Source: Catenulispora acidiphila DSM 44928 (GTDB lineage Bacteria > Actinomycetota > Actinomycetes > Streptomycetales > Catenulisporaceae). Taken from it: a stretch of 64,000 nucleotides of DNA. Of the stretch, positions 34,001 through 41,867 are shown piece by piece. Position 1 is the stretch's first letter. Every line of letters starts with the position of its first letter. The DNA lies in assembly GCF_000024025.1 (NCBI RefSeq), contig NC_013131.1, positions 9,652,229 to 9,716,228 of the forward strand, in the 5' to 3' direction. A program made the position numbers and the translations under genes. The notes under the pieces were generated by a model, which made no database searches, was not told the DNA's origin, and saw only the letters and a program-made list of their open reading frames with translations.

Positions 34001-34072
34001 GGAGACGCTGTCCCGGTTCACCGGGTCCGCGGGATCGCGGGGATCCGTGGCGTTCGAGTCGTGGTCTTTCAC
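31055..34072 (-). CDS. Membrane-spanning sigma/anti-sigma fusion with BACON-like ectodomain
   Basis: 1005 aa. Residues about 30-95 look like sigma-70 region 2 (AYDAYADGLHTYALGGL ... LRPWLYAITRHYCR) and about 138-190 like region 4 (LSAAHREVLELSVRHGMESRAVGMMLG). Then comes a ZAS-type zinc motif, His223-x3-Cys227-x2-Cys230 (HVDACSRC), a long disordered Arg/Ala/Glu linker (about 290-665) and one membrane helix (669-692). An immunoglobulin-like BACON-type domain (about 800-886) and a Ser/Pro/Gly tail follow. The chain joins sigma factor, anti-sigma and receptor. GTG start with TAACGT 8 nt upstream. Related ECF groups with C-terminal zinc-finger/TM extensions are known in actinobacteria, but few have been studied. 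Confidence 0.8.
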   Translation of the reverse strand: MKDHDSNATDPRDPADPVNRDSVSDSWGRAAAYDAYADGLHTYALGGLRHHEAAASAVYCAFVAADHHVAHLGDAEMLRPWLYAITRHYCRAGKLPRLRLTASSAPVPAPKDAAMAGLERTLLSAELASLDWPDTDGLSAAHREVLELSVRHGMESRAVGMMLGKPAAESFEVLSQAWHELERSLAALALLRTSRAHCSDLAALAEGWSGRLTAQRREPLVTHVDACSRCQYYLHKVLGAPQAPSILPHVPAPKELRERVLGDLLDSTPEKAAEKDAIATRLTRFDPFGFPAIATTRPPSARPQHPHRAAAPMPVERRPRRLSALLAGRVSSAAAEAVAGEVATVPERLRTPAAASPDAKQPANTMPERSAFDAAVVTAGNDRRRWLRRGSAELDEGPIAARRGLAGDSGTPQRGGAATGDTRDLRNAESGVERSPRTAEFGAERGGLAEDLLGGPAAEPRREGLERGNRAAGSLAADVLAELGAERGREGERKDLSTSAPHGGADTTGDEPTEIIGALRPEDLIASFGPARNSSVEDTLITARTERRPGVFDDVRPVRPTPTRTRKPVPRSSVAAAVEGRRRGVEDAQRGVAPVGDAYEAAATVAASVAAGDAGAQVPPIAPAGVMPTAVMPLGMMPGGRAPRDNARVFQRPVGGAQDARRRKSGVKSALASSAVLSGVGAAGVTAFVLFVPSSPGSNKTLFSPPDPGANSAQTPDYPRPSSSADAGPALPVAGGARASGMPGEDTVTAQVVAAELPTAPTTPTSAAAPVATDTLPFNGPIDPPPSQTDPSQAPSDGGQLHISVSQRSNNPHDVVVTLWNSGTSPVSWTATPDAAWLTPSATSGMLAGGAQTSLHVLVDAAGEPKGPWTAHVRFDPSGQMVSINGVGGGSGGGSPSGPSKPSSPGGPTSSSPSGGGSSTPSSPPSSSTPSGTPTSPVSSPSAPHSSASSMPSGQSGSGPTRSPVSPSGPGSSGSSSSSKSPNPPRHSKGPDPSPRPSGSTKPHH

Positions 34073-34117
34073 ACCAGCCGACGTTAGACACCTGTCGGTG
34101 AGCCGATGAGTGGAACG

Positions 34118-34158
34118 GGCCCAGGTTGCCCCCTTCGAGGGGTTCTGCGACCTGGGCC
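34118..34158 (-). terminator. Terminator between the two sigma-fusion genes
   Basis: Outer arms GGCCCAGGT / ACCTGGGCC enclose an inner hairpin CCCC-TTCGA-GGGG. It lies about 75 bp past the 34235-35551 gene, so the two fusions are probably separate transcripts. Confidence 0.7.
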
Positions 34159-34234
34159 GTAACCAAACGCCGGGGTCACCCGGCCGAGCGACGCGCGGGG
34201 CTCGGGCCGACGCCGCGACCGGGCGAGCAGGTGA

Positions 34235-35551
34235 TCAGCCGGTGCCGGTGCTGGTGGTGGTCGTCGGCGGAGTCACCGACGAGGTGGTGTTGCTCGGCAG
34301 TCCCGGGCCCGTGGGCAGCGACGGCGTCGTCGACGGCGGGGGCGGGACGCTGCTCGGCGTGGTCGCCGACGTGGTCGGCTTCCTGCTCGGCGTGGACGTG
34401 GTGTGCGAGGCCGAGGTGGTCCGCCGGGTGGTCGCCGTGGTGTGGTGCGTCGCCCCTCCGGTGTCCTGCCCGCCGGTCGTCGCGCCGGCGGTGTCCGTCG
34501 GGGTACCGGTCGCGGAGTCCGTGGCCTGCTGCGTCGGCGTCGAGGGCGCACCGTCCGTGGCGGTGCTGCTGTCCGCGCCGGACGCCGAGCTCGACGTCGA
34601 CGTCGTGGCGCCGGTCCCGGCCGGTCCGCTGGGCTTGCTGCCCCCGCCGCCGACCATCGCCACCGCGACGCCGCCGACCGCCAGCACGCCCAGCACGATG
34701 CCGGCTATCGGCAGCAGCTTGCGCGCGCCGCCGACACCGGACTTGCCGCCGGCGTGGGGGAATCCGGACTCGTCGAAGGCGCCGGCCCGGGTCGCGATGC
34801 GCTGGCAGAAGGCCTCGCCGGCCGGGTCGCGCAGGGTGTCCAGCACCCGGGCGCGCACGCCCGGCGGGACGAAGGCGGTCGGCAGCTCCTCGAACAGCCG
34901 CAGCGGACGCCGGTTCTCTATGTGGTCCGCGCACGCCTGGTCGGCCTTCACGTGCCGGGAGACCGAATCCAGCCAGGGCTCGACGGCCTTGCCGTCCAGC
35001 CGGTCGAAGCGCTTGCCCAGCTCGGCGATCTCCGCGCAGCGCGGGTCGCCGACCCGGTTGGCCAGCACCGCGGTCAGACCGTTCTCCAGGTCCTCCTGGG
35101 CGTCCTGGACGACCTGCCCGATCTGCTCCTCGGACATGTCCATGACCAGCGCCAGGTCCCCGTCGACCATCCGGTGCCGGAAGGCCAGGTCGAGGATCTC
35201 GCGGGTCTCCGGCGGCAGCATCGCGTAGACGTCCAGCGCGGCCCGGGCGAACCGGTCGTTGCGGGTGCCCTGCGCGGCGTCGGCGGGGATGTCGTCGGAG
35301 ACGCCCAGGCGCAGCGCCTCGTTGCGGCTCAGCGCGTAGAGCCAGGCGCCGAGCTCGTCGGGGTTGGCCAGCTCGCGGATCCGGTTGTTGGCGACGATGA
35401 ACGCATCACGCAGCGCGTCGGCGGCCAGCTCATGATCGGCGAGCAGGTCGTAACAATATGCATACAAGCGCGCGCCGTATGTGTCGTAGATCTGCCCGAT
35501 GGCGAGCTGATCCCCCGCGCGCAGCGCCGTCACCATTTCCCGGTCTGTCAC
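34235..35551 (-). CDS. Membrane-spanning sigma-70/anti-sigma fusion, Ser/Thr-rich ectodomain
   Basis: 438 aa. Sigma region 2 (about 17-82: AIGQIYDTYGARLYAYCYDLL ... LGAWLYALSRNEALR) is better preserved than in the neighbouring paralogue. Region 4 (about 112-160) reads LPPETREILDLAFRHRMVDGDLALVMDMS. A degenerate zinc-type motif follows (His200-x6-Cys207-x2-His210), then one membrane helix (about 278-300) and a 135-residue Ser/Thr/Pro tail, probably outside and possibly glycosylated. GTG start with TAACGT 8 nt upstream, the same layout as the paralogue. Probably a self-contained sensing sigma factor; release would need proteolysis. Inference from architecture. Confidence 0.8.
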   Translation of the reverse strand: MTDREMVTALRAGDQLAIGQIYDTYGARLYAYCYDLLADHELAADALRDAFIVANNRIRELANPDELGAWLYALSRNEALRLGVSDDIPADAAQGTRNDRFARAALDVYAMLPPETREILDLAFRHRMVDGDLALVMDMSEEQIGQVVQDAQEDLENGLTAVLANRVGDPRCAEIAELGKRFDRLDGKAVEPWLDSVSRHVKADQACADHIENRRPLRLFEELPTAFVPPGVRARVLDTLRDPAGEAFCQRIATRAGAFDESGFPHAGGKSGVGGARKLLPIAGIVLGVLAVGGVAVAMVGGGGSKPSGPAGTGATTSTSSSASGADSSTATDGAPSTPTQQATDSATGTPTDTAGATTGGQDTGGATHHTTATTRRTTSASHTTSTPSRKPTTSATTPSSVPPPPSTTPSLPTGPGLPSNTTSSVTPPTTTTSTGTG

Positions 35552-35732
35552 GGCCCCAGACGTTAAGCCATCCGAGCGACAACTAGCCAGTGGATCAGGC
35601 CATTCGACCAGAGGTTGCCGCCGGAATCATCCTGTTTATACCGATAAGCGCAGCCCAAAAGTTCCCCGCGCCTGCTTGAGGCGCCCTCGCGGCGGCCCGG
35701 TCCGTGTCGGAGCGGACCGCTACCGTGGCCTC

Positions 35733-37139
35733 ATGCCCACCGCCAACTCCCGCGCCCGGAAGCCCGATTCCGCGGCCTCGTACCAGTGCACCGAGTGCGG
35801 CACACAGTACGCGAAATGGGTCGGCCGCTGCGGGGAGTGCCAGACCTGGGGCAGCGTCGAGGAACGCGGCGCGGCCAAGTCGGCGCCGAAGACCGTGGCC
35901 ACCATGCCCACCCAGAAGGCCCGCCCGATCGGCGAGGTGGCGGTCGACGACGCCGCCGCGGTCCCGACCGGCGTCGGCGAGCTGGACCGGGTGCTCGGCG
36001 GCGGGATCGTGCCCGGCGCGGTGGTGCTGCTGGCCGGCGAGCCCGGCATCGGCAAGTCCACCCTGCTGCTCGAGGCCGCGGCTTCCTACGCCGCCTCCGG
36101 CGCGACCACCCTGGTGATCACCGGCGAGGAGTCGGCAGCCCAGGTCCGGCTGCGCGCCGACCGCATCAACGCGGTGCACCCGAACCTGCTCCTGGCCGCC
36201 GAGACCGACCTGGGTTCGGTGCTCGGGCAGATCGAGGCGGTGCGGCCGCGCCTGGTGATCGTGGACTCGGTGCAGACCATCGCCTCGGCGGCGGTGGACG
36301 GCACGCCCGGCGGCGTGACCCAGGTCCGCGAGGTCGCGGCGTCGCTGATCCGGGACGCCAAGGAGCGCAACATGGCGTGCGTGCTGGTCGGGCACGTCAC
36401 CAAGGACGGCAGCATCGCCGGCCCGCGCATCCTGGAGCACCTGGTCGACGTGGTCCTGCAGTTCGAGGGCGACCGCGCCTCCTCGCTCCGCCTGATCCGC
36501 GCTGTGAAGAACCGGTATGGCGCCAGCGACGAGATCGGCTGCTTCGAGATGCACGACACCGGCATCCGCGGCCTGTCCGACCCCTCGGGGCTGTTCCTGT
36601 CCCGCCGTCCGGTGCCGGTCCCGGGGACCTGCGTCACCGTCACGTTGGAAGGCCGGCGTCCGCTGGTCGCCGAGGTGCAGGCGCTGGTCACCAAGTCCAG
36701 CGCCCCGACACCGCGCCGGGCCTCCTCCGGTCTGGACACCAACCGGGTGGCGATGATCCTGGCGGTGCTCCAGCAGCGCGGCGGCATCGGCGGGCTGGCG
36801 ACCTCCGAGATCTACAGCGCGACCGTCGGCGGGGTACGGCTCACCGAGCCCGCCGCGGATCTGGCGCTGATGCTGGCGCTGGCCTCGGCCACGGTGAACG
36901 AGCCGGTCGGCGAGGGCGTGGTGGCCATCGGCGAGGTCGGCCTGGCCGGCGAGGTGCGGCCGGTGACCGGGGTGCGGCGGCGGCTCACCGAGGCCGCGCG
37001 GCTGGGCTTCAAGACCGCGCTGGTCCCGCCCGATCCGGACGGCAAGGACTACGGCGGGAACCTTGCGGGGCTGTCGATCGTCGAAGTGGGCGACGTCCGG
37101 GCAGCGCTTCACGCCGTGGCGACCGGCGCGCGCCGGTAA
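35733..37139 (+). CDS. radA: DNA repair protein RadA
   Basis: 468 aa. RecA-like branch-migration ATPase in recombinational repair. N-terminal zinc finger (Cys19-x2-Cys22 ... Cys33-x2-Cys36), Walker A GEPGIGKST at about 102-110, Walker B LVIVDSVQT, the RadA-specific KNRYG motif (KNRYGASDEIG) and a C-terminal Lon-like domain. The ATG at 35733 is preferred because the zinc finger follows and TACCGT lies 6 nt upstream (leaderless). disA follows 117 bp downstream; RadA and DisA are functionally linked in Bacillus and mycobacteria. Confidence 0.96.
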   Translation: MPTANSRARKPDSAASYQCTECGTQYAKWVGRCGECQTWGSVEERGAAKSAPKTVATMPTQKARPIGEVAVDDAAAVPTGVGELDRVLGGGIVPGAVVLLAGEPGIGKSTLLLEAAASYAASGATTLVITGEESAAQVRLRADRINAVHPNLLLAAETDLGSVLGQIEAVRPRLVIVDSVQTIASAAVDGTPGGVTQVREVAASLIRDAKERNMACVLVGHVTKDGSIAGPRILEHLVDVVLQFEGDRASSLRLIRAVKNRYGASDEIGCFEMHDTGIRGLSDPSGLFLSRRPVPVPGTCVTVTLEGRRPLVAEVQALVTKSSAPTPRRASSGLDTNRVAMILAVLQQRGGIGGLATSEIYSATVGGVRLTEPAADLALMLALASATVNEPVGEGVVAIGEVGLAGEVRPVTGVRRRLTEAARLGFKTALVPPDPDGKDYGGNLAGLSIVEVGDVRAALHAVATGARR

Positions 37140-37256
37140 GGTTGAGCCACTACAGGCCGTTTGGTTCCGCCCGCCCGCGGAGATCGGGAACCCGCGGCGC
37201 GCGCCGGGTCCGCCGACCGCCGGTGCAGAACACGAGAGCAGGATGGGAATCGCACA

Positions 37257-38345
37257 GTGACAGGTGAGGCCTCCGAACGCGCCGCCCTGTCGGCGATCCT
37301 GTCCACCGTCGCGCCGGGCACGGTCCTGCGCGACGGCCTCGAGCGCATCCTGCGCGGCAACACCGGCGGACTCGTGGTCTTCGGCTTCGACAAGCTCGTC
37401 GACGAGATGTCCACCGGCGGCTTCGTGCTCGACGTCGAGTTCTCCCCCCAGCGGCTGCGCGAGCTGTGCAAGATGGACGGCGCCGTCGTCGTCTCCAGCG
37501 ACGGCTCCCGCATCGTGCGCGCCGGCGTGCAGCTGGTCCCGGACGCGGCGATCCCCACCGAGGAGACCGGCACCCGGCACCGCACCGCCGACCGCGTCGC
37601 CAAGCAGACCGGCTTCCCAGTGCTCTCGGTGTCCCAGTCGATGCGCATCATCGCGCTGTATCTGCGCGGCCAGCGCGTCGTCCTGGAAGACTCCGGCGCG
37701 ATCCTGTCCAAGGCGAACCAGGCGCTGGCCACCCTGGAGCGCTACAAGCTGCGCCTGGACGAGGTCACCGGAACCCTGTCGGCGCTGGAGATCGAGGACC
37801 TGGTGACGGTCCGCGACGTGGCAGCCGTGGCGCAGCGCCTGGAGATGGTGACCCGCATCGCCGACGAGGTGGCCGGCTACGTGGTCCAGCTCGGCGTCGA
37901 CGGCCGGCTCCTCTCCCTCCAGCTCGACGAGCTGATGGCCGGCGTGGACCCGGACCGCGACCTGATCGCCCGCGACTACCTGCCCGAGCGCACCGGCAAG
38001 AAGGCCCGCACCGTCGCCGACGTCTCCGACGACCTCGGCAGCCTGGACCGCACCCAGCTGCTGGACCTGCTCCAGGTGGCCAGGGCGATGGGCTTCGGCG
38101 GCGGCGTGGAAGTACTGGAATCAGCGGTCTCCCCGCGCGGCTACCGCCTGCTGGCCAAGGTCCCCCGGCTCCCCGGCGCGGTCATCGACCGGCTGGTGGA
38201 GCACTTCGGCGGCCTGCAGAAGCTCCTCGCAGCCTCCATCGACGACCTCCAGCGCGTCGAGGGCGTCGGCGAGACGCGCGCCCGCTCCGTGCGCGAGGGA
38301 CTGTCGCGACTGGCGGAGTCCTCGATCCTCGAGCGTTATGTCTGA
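37257..38345 (+). CDS. disA: DNA-integrity scanning diadenylate cyclase DisA
   Basis: 362 aa. Makes the second messenger c-di-AMP from two ATP and scans DNA for branched structures. The DAC domain contains the catalytic Asp74-Gly75-Ala76 (MDGAVVVS) and Arg107-His108-Arg109 (GTRHRTADRVA). A helical spine and a C-terminal helix-hairpin-helix DNA-binding domain (IDDLQRVEGVGETRARSVREGL) follow. GTG start with AGGATGG upstream. Paired with radA, which represses DisA activity in Bacillus. Confidence 0.96.
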   Translation: MTGEASERAALSAILSTVAPGTVLRDGLERILRGNTGGLVVFGFDKLVDEMSTGGFVLDVEFSPQRLRELCKMDGAVVVSSDGSRIVRAGVQLVPDAAIPTEETGTRHRTADRVAKQTGFPVLSVSQSMRIIALYLRGQRVVLEDSGAILSKANQALATLERYKLRLDEVTGTLSALEIEDLVTVRDVAAVAQRLEMVTRIADEVAGYVVQLGVDGRLLSLQLDELMAGVDPDRDLIARDYLPERTGKKARTVADVSDDLGSLDRTQLLDLLQVARAMGFGGGVEVLESAVSPRGYRLLAKVPRLPGAVIDRLVEHFGGLQKLLAASIDDLQRVEGVGETRARSVREGLSRLAESSILERYV

Positions 38346-38411
38346 GCCGACGGCGGCTTGAGGAAACTCGTGGCCGACCGCGATCCCGACGTTGGCCGCG
38401 GAGACCGCTTC

Positions 38412-39224
38412 TCAGCCCTGCGAACCGAAGAACTCGATCAGCGTCGGCGCCAGCGCCTCGGGCTTCTGCAACACGCTGTGGTCCTCGCCGGGCAGCACGA
38501 CCAGCCGGGCGCCGGGCACCGAGTCCGCCACGACCTTCGCACCGGCCATCAGGTTCGGCGAGGTCTTGTCGCCGTAGACGGCCAGTGTCGGCATCCGCAG
38601 CGCCGCCAGCCGGTCGCGGTCGACCATCTCCCACGGCCGCGACAGCGCCACGTCGTACGGGAGTGTCAGGGCCTTGTCGAGGAGGAAGGCCCACGCCGGA
38701 CCGTGCTTCATGCCCGACACGATCTCCGGCGGCAGGCCGATGGCCTCGCCCAGGAAGGTGCTCGCCGCGGCGTCGCGGTCGCCCTTGTCGGCGTAGTCCG
38801 TGAGGCGGTCGAGGATGTCGGCCGGCGGGTGCGGGAGGTCCGGGTCGGCGCGGTAGGGCGACTCGTAGACGGCGACGGAGTCCACCGGCAGGCCGCGCAT
38901 CGCGCCCTCCAGGACCAGGATCGCGCCCGAGGAGTGGCCGAACAGGTGCGCCCGGCCGCCGACGTGGTCGATGACGGCGGCGAGGTCGTCGATCTCGGTG
39001 CGGACGTCGAAGCCGCCGCCGGCTTCGCGCACCGCGTCCGTGCTCTCGCCCCGGCCGCGGCGGTCGTAGGTGACGACGGTGAAGCGCGGCGCCAGTTCCC
39101 CGGCCAGCCCGGCGACCGTGCCGCGGTCGTTGAAGGCGCCGCCGACGAGGACCACGACCGGTCCGGAGCCGGCGGAGTCGACCGCGATGGTGGAGCCGTC
39201 CTGGGAGGTGATGTGGTCGGTCAT
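38412..39224 (-). CDS. Alpha/beta hydrolase
   Basis: 270 aa. Alpha/beta fold with the nucleophile elbow GHSSG (Ser), oxyanion segment LVGGAFNDRG, DRRGRGES, acid Asp in LAVYGDKTSP and His in LPGEDHSVLQKP. Substrate unknown. It follows the RibD-like reductase gene on the same strand by 5 nt, so they are co-transcribed. Typical size for the small actinobacterial hydrolases of this group. Confidence 0.87.
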   Translation of the reverse strand: MTDHITSQDGSTIAVDSAGSGPVVVLVGGAFNDRGTVAGLAGELAPRFTVVTYDRRGRGESTDAVREAGGGFDVRTEIDDLAAVIDHVGGRAHLFGHSSGAILVLEGAMRGLPVDSVAVYESPYRADPDLPHPPADILDRLTDYADKGDRDAAASTFLGEAIGLPPEIVSGMKHGPAWAFLLDKALTLPYDVALSRPWEMVDRDRLAALRMPTLAVYGDKTSPNLMAGAKVVADSVPGARLVVLPGEDHSVLQKPEALAPTLIEFFGSQG

Positions 39225-39229
39225 GCCGG

Positions 39230-39871
39230 TCAGCCTTCCTGGGAGCGCGGGATGCGGTAGCTGAGGTGCATGACGCCGGACTCCGCCTCGATGACGCGGG
39301 TCGCTTCGAGCTCGGTCATCCGGTCGGGCAGGCCGTCGAACAGCCGGTTGCCCTGGCCGACCAGGACCGGCGTGATGTGCAGGTGGAGTTCGTCGACCAG
39401 GTCGGCGGCGAGCGCCTGCTGGACGACCGCGGCGCCGCCGGAGAGGTGCACGCGCTTGCCGGGCGGGCAGACCGCCTTGGCGGCGGCGATCGCGGCCGGG
39501 ACGCCGCCCTCGGTGACGAAGTGGAAGACCGTGCCGTCCTTGAGCTCGATGTTTTCCTGCGGGCGGTGGGTGACGATGAAGACGTGCGTCCGGTAGGGCG
39601 ACTCGACGCTCCAGTAGTCGCCGGCCGAGTCGTACATCCGGCGGCCCATGACGTAGGCGCCGGTGTTGTCGACGCGCTCAGCGTGCATGAGCTTGGTCGC
39701 GTCCTCGCCGTCGAAGACCCAGCTGGTGATCCGGTGGAAGCGGTCGTCGCGGAACGGCGGCTTCTGCGCTTCGAGGCCGGTGGTGAAGCCGTCGACCGAG
39801 ATCGCCATGTCACAGCGGACGATCGGGGCGGGTGCGGACGCCGGGGTGGGTGCGGGTGCGGAGCTGGTCAT
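39230..39871 (-). CDS. Dihydrofolate-reductase-like (RibD C-terminal) protein
   Basis: 213 aa. DHFR-like fold: VRCDMAISVDGFTTG, NTGAYVMGRRMYDSAGDYW, HVFIVTHRP, GKRVHLSGGAAVVQQALAADLVDELHLHITPVLVGQGNRLFDG. This is the RibD_C group of stand-alone reductases, whose substrate is usually unknown. The N-terminal 17 residues are Pro/Ala-rich. First gene of a two-gene operon with the alpha/beta hydrolase. Confidence 0.87.
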   Translation of the reverse strand: MTSSAPAPTPASAPAPIVRCDMAISVDGFTTGLEAQKPPFRDDRFHRITSWVFDGEDATKLMHAERVDNTGAYVMGRRMYDSAGDYWSVESPYRTHVFIVTHRPQENIELKDGTVFHFVTEGGVPAAIAAAKAVCPPGKRVHLSGGAAVVQQALAADLVDELHLHITPVLVGQGNRLFDGLPDRMTELEATRVIEAESGVMHLSYRIPRSQEG

Positions 39872-39940
39872 GGGAATCTCCTGGGTGTGGGCTCTGGGTT
39901 GCTTTCACCAGGTAGTCGGAGCGGACTCCGCATTCTCTAC

Positions 39941-39971
39941 ACGGCTCGCCGATTTTTTCTCGGCGAGCCGT
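39941..39971 (-). terminator. Terminator after the lipoprotein gene
   Basis: Perfect 12-bp stem (ACGGCTCGCCGA / TCGGCGAGCCGT) with a T6C loop, 7 bp past the stop of the 39979-40851 gene. Confidence 0.75.
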
Positions 39972-39978
39972 GGAGAGA

Positions 39979-40851
39979 TCAGCTGCCGGTCTTCAGCTCG
40001 AAGGTCTTCGGCTGGCTCTGCGCGGCCGGAGCGTTCGGACCGCTGCCGGCGCCCAGGCTCACCACGCTGTAGTACGTGCCGAGCGCCGCCGAGCCGTTGG
40101 GGTGAGTGCATCCCGCGGCGGAGCGGGTACGGTCCCAGGTGTAGGTGACGGTCTGGACCGCGCCGGGGGCGATGCCGCGCACGTCCGGGCCGCCGGTCGC
40201 GCAGTCCGCCGAGGACCAGACGTGGTCCCGGCCGGAGTAGACGTTCAGGACCAGGGACTTCGGGCTGACGTCGACGTCGCAGTCGGCGGTGCCCTTGTTG
40301 ACCACGGCGACGGTGAACTGCGGGTCGACGCCGTTGGCGTAGGCCGCGGCCTGCGAGGTCAGGCTGAGATTGAGCTGGCAGCCCGGGCCGTTGGTGCCGC
40401 TCGGGCCGCTGGCGCCGCTCGCGCCGCCGGTGGCCGGGCCGGTGCCGGCGGTGCCGCCGGTCGTGCCGTTCGCGCCGCCGGTTCCTCCGGTGCCACCAGT
40501 GCCGCCGGTTCCGCCAGTGCCTCCGGTCCCGCCGTTGCTGCCGGTCGCGGAAGCCGTGCCGCCATTGCTGCCGGAGGGCGCACCCGCGCTGGAGGACGAG
40601 GCTCCGCCGGACGCGCCGCCGTTCGCCGCCGTCTGCGTGGAACTGCCGCCGGTGCCCGGCACCGAGGACTGCGACGCGACCGGGCCGCTGCTCGAGCCGT
40701 GGGCGGAGGGCTGCTTCTTCCCGGAGCCCGAACCCGAGCACGCGTAGAGGAGCAGCGCCAGCACGGCGAGGACAGCCAGCGCAACTAAAACGCGCCGCCG
40801 CCAATAGACGGCGGGCGCGAGAGATCCAACGGGATTTCGAAGCGAACCCAC
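39979..40851 (-). CDS. Secreted lipoprotein with Gly-Thr repeats and DUF4232-like domain
   Basis: 290 aa. RRRVLVALAVLAVLALLLYAC gives a signal ending in Cys38 (possible lipobox LYAC). A Gly/Ser/Thr linker contains the tandem GGTGGTGGTGGTGGTGG. The C-terminal domain (QLNLSLTSQAAAYANGVDPQFTVAVVNKGTADCDVDVS ... VTYTWDRTRSAAGC) resembles DUF4232-type beta-sandwich domains with paired Cys. Extracellular, function unknown. It is divergent from mutY, an arrangement I recall from other actinomycetes. Confidence 0.7.
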   Translation of the reverse strand: MGSLRNPVGSLAPAVYWRRRVLVALAVLAVLALLLYACSGSGSGKKQPSAHGSSSGPVASQSSVPGTGGSSTQTAANGGASGGASSSSAGAPSGSNGGTASATGSNGGTGGTGGTGGTGGTGGTGGANGTTGGTAGTGPATGGASGASGPSGTNGPGCQLNLSLTSQAAAYANGVDPQFTVAVVNKGTADCDVDVSPKSLVLNVYSGRDHVWSSADCATGGPDVRGIAPGAVQTVTYTWDRTRSAAGCTHPNGSAALGTYYSVVSLGAGSGPNAPAAQSQPKTFELKTGS

Positions 40852-40913
40852 GAGGGGTCACTCTACGGGGCCCGTGCCGCGGTGTGCGGCGCGCCTCGCC
40901 GTACGATCGTCAG

Positions 40914-41846
40914 ATGGCGGAAAGAACGACCGGGCGCGGCACCGGCCCGACCGAGCTCGCAGACTTCGAACATGGTGCTGAACTGGTCGAACGCGTCGTC
41001 GACTGGTTCCGGGCCGAAGCCCGCGACCTTCCCTGGCGGCGCCCGGACGCCTCGGCGTGGGCGGTGATGGTCAGCGAGTTCATGCTCCAGCAGACCCCGG
41101 TCGCGCGCGTGCTGCCGGTCTACGAGGCCTGGCTCGCCCGCTGGCCGACCCCGGCGGCGCTGGCCGCGGAGCCCGTGGGCGAGGCCGTGCGCGCTTGGGG
41201 GCGCCTGGGCTACCCGCGCCGCGCGCAACGGCTCCACGCCGCCGCCACGGCCGTCGAAGAGGCCTTCGACGGCACGGTCCCGGACGCCTACGACGACCTA
41301 TGCGCGCTGCCGGGCGTCGGCGAGTACACGGCCGGGGCGATCGCCTCGTTCGCGTACAAGAAGCGGCACATCGTGCTCGACACGAACGTCCGCCGCGTCC
41401 TGGCCCGCGTCGTCACCGGCACGGAGTTCCCCGCCGCCGCGACCACCCCGGCCGACCGCCGCATCGCCACCGCCCTGCTCCCGCAGAACGCCCCCGACGC
41501 CGCCGAATGGGCCGCCGCGAGCATGGAGCTCGGCGCGGTGGTGTGCACGGCCCGCGCGCCCCGCTGCGACGCGTGCCCGGTCGCAAAGCTCTGCCGCTGG
41601 GTCGCGGACGGCAAGCCCGCGTACGACGGCCCGCCGCGCCGAGGCCAGACCTACGAGGGCACCGACCGCCAGGCACGCGGCCGGCTCCTCGCCGTACTGC
41701 GCGACACCCACGGCCCGGTGCCCCGCGAAGAGCTGGAGGCGGCGTGGACACGCGACGTCACGCAGCGGGAGCGGGCACTGGCGAGCTTGGTAACTGACGG
41801 ATTGGTGACGGAGGTCGACGGTGAGATGTTCGCGCTCGCGCACTAG
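40914..41846 (+). CDS. mutY: A/G-specific adenine glycosylase
   Basis: 310 aa from the ATG at 40914 (TACGAT lies 6 nt before it, leaderless). Removes adenine mispaired with 8-oxoguanine. The catalytic Glu is in SEFMLQQTPV. The helix-hairpin-helix is LPGVGEYTAGAIASFAY and the catalytic Asp is in VLDTNVRRVLAR. The 4Fe-4S loop is Cys-x6-Cys-x2-Cys-x5-Cys (CTARAPRCDACPVAKLC). The C-terminal NUDIX-like 8-oxoG reader of E. coli MutY is shortened, as is usual in actinobacteria. Confidence 0.93.
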   Translation: MAERTTGRGTGPTELADFEHGAELVERVVDWFRAEARDLPWRRPDASAWAVMVSEFMLQQTPVARVLPVYEAWLARWPTPAALAAEPVGEAVRAWGRLGYPRRAQRLHAAATAVEEAFDGTVPDAYDDLCALPGVGEYTAGAIASFAYKKRHIVLDTNVRRVLARVVTGTEFPAAATTPADRRIATALLPQNAPDAAEWAAASMELGAVVCTARAPRCDACPVAKLCRWVADGKPAYDGPPRRGQTYEGTDRQARGRLLAVLRDTHGPVPREELEAAWTRDVTQRERALASLVTDGLVTEVDGEMFALAH

Positions 41847-41867
41847 GTCTGTGCCACGCTCGAACGC

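Noticed and set aside
35580-37256. c-di-AMP (ydaO-type) riboswitch near disA/radA
   Set aside because: No matching conserved core or long structured leader was seen; radA appears leaderless.
35595-37580. 661-codon minus-strand frame opposite radA and the start of disA
   Set aside because: Antisense shadow; RadA zinc finger, Walker A and KNRYG motifs are on the plus strand.
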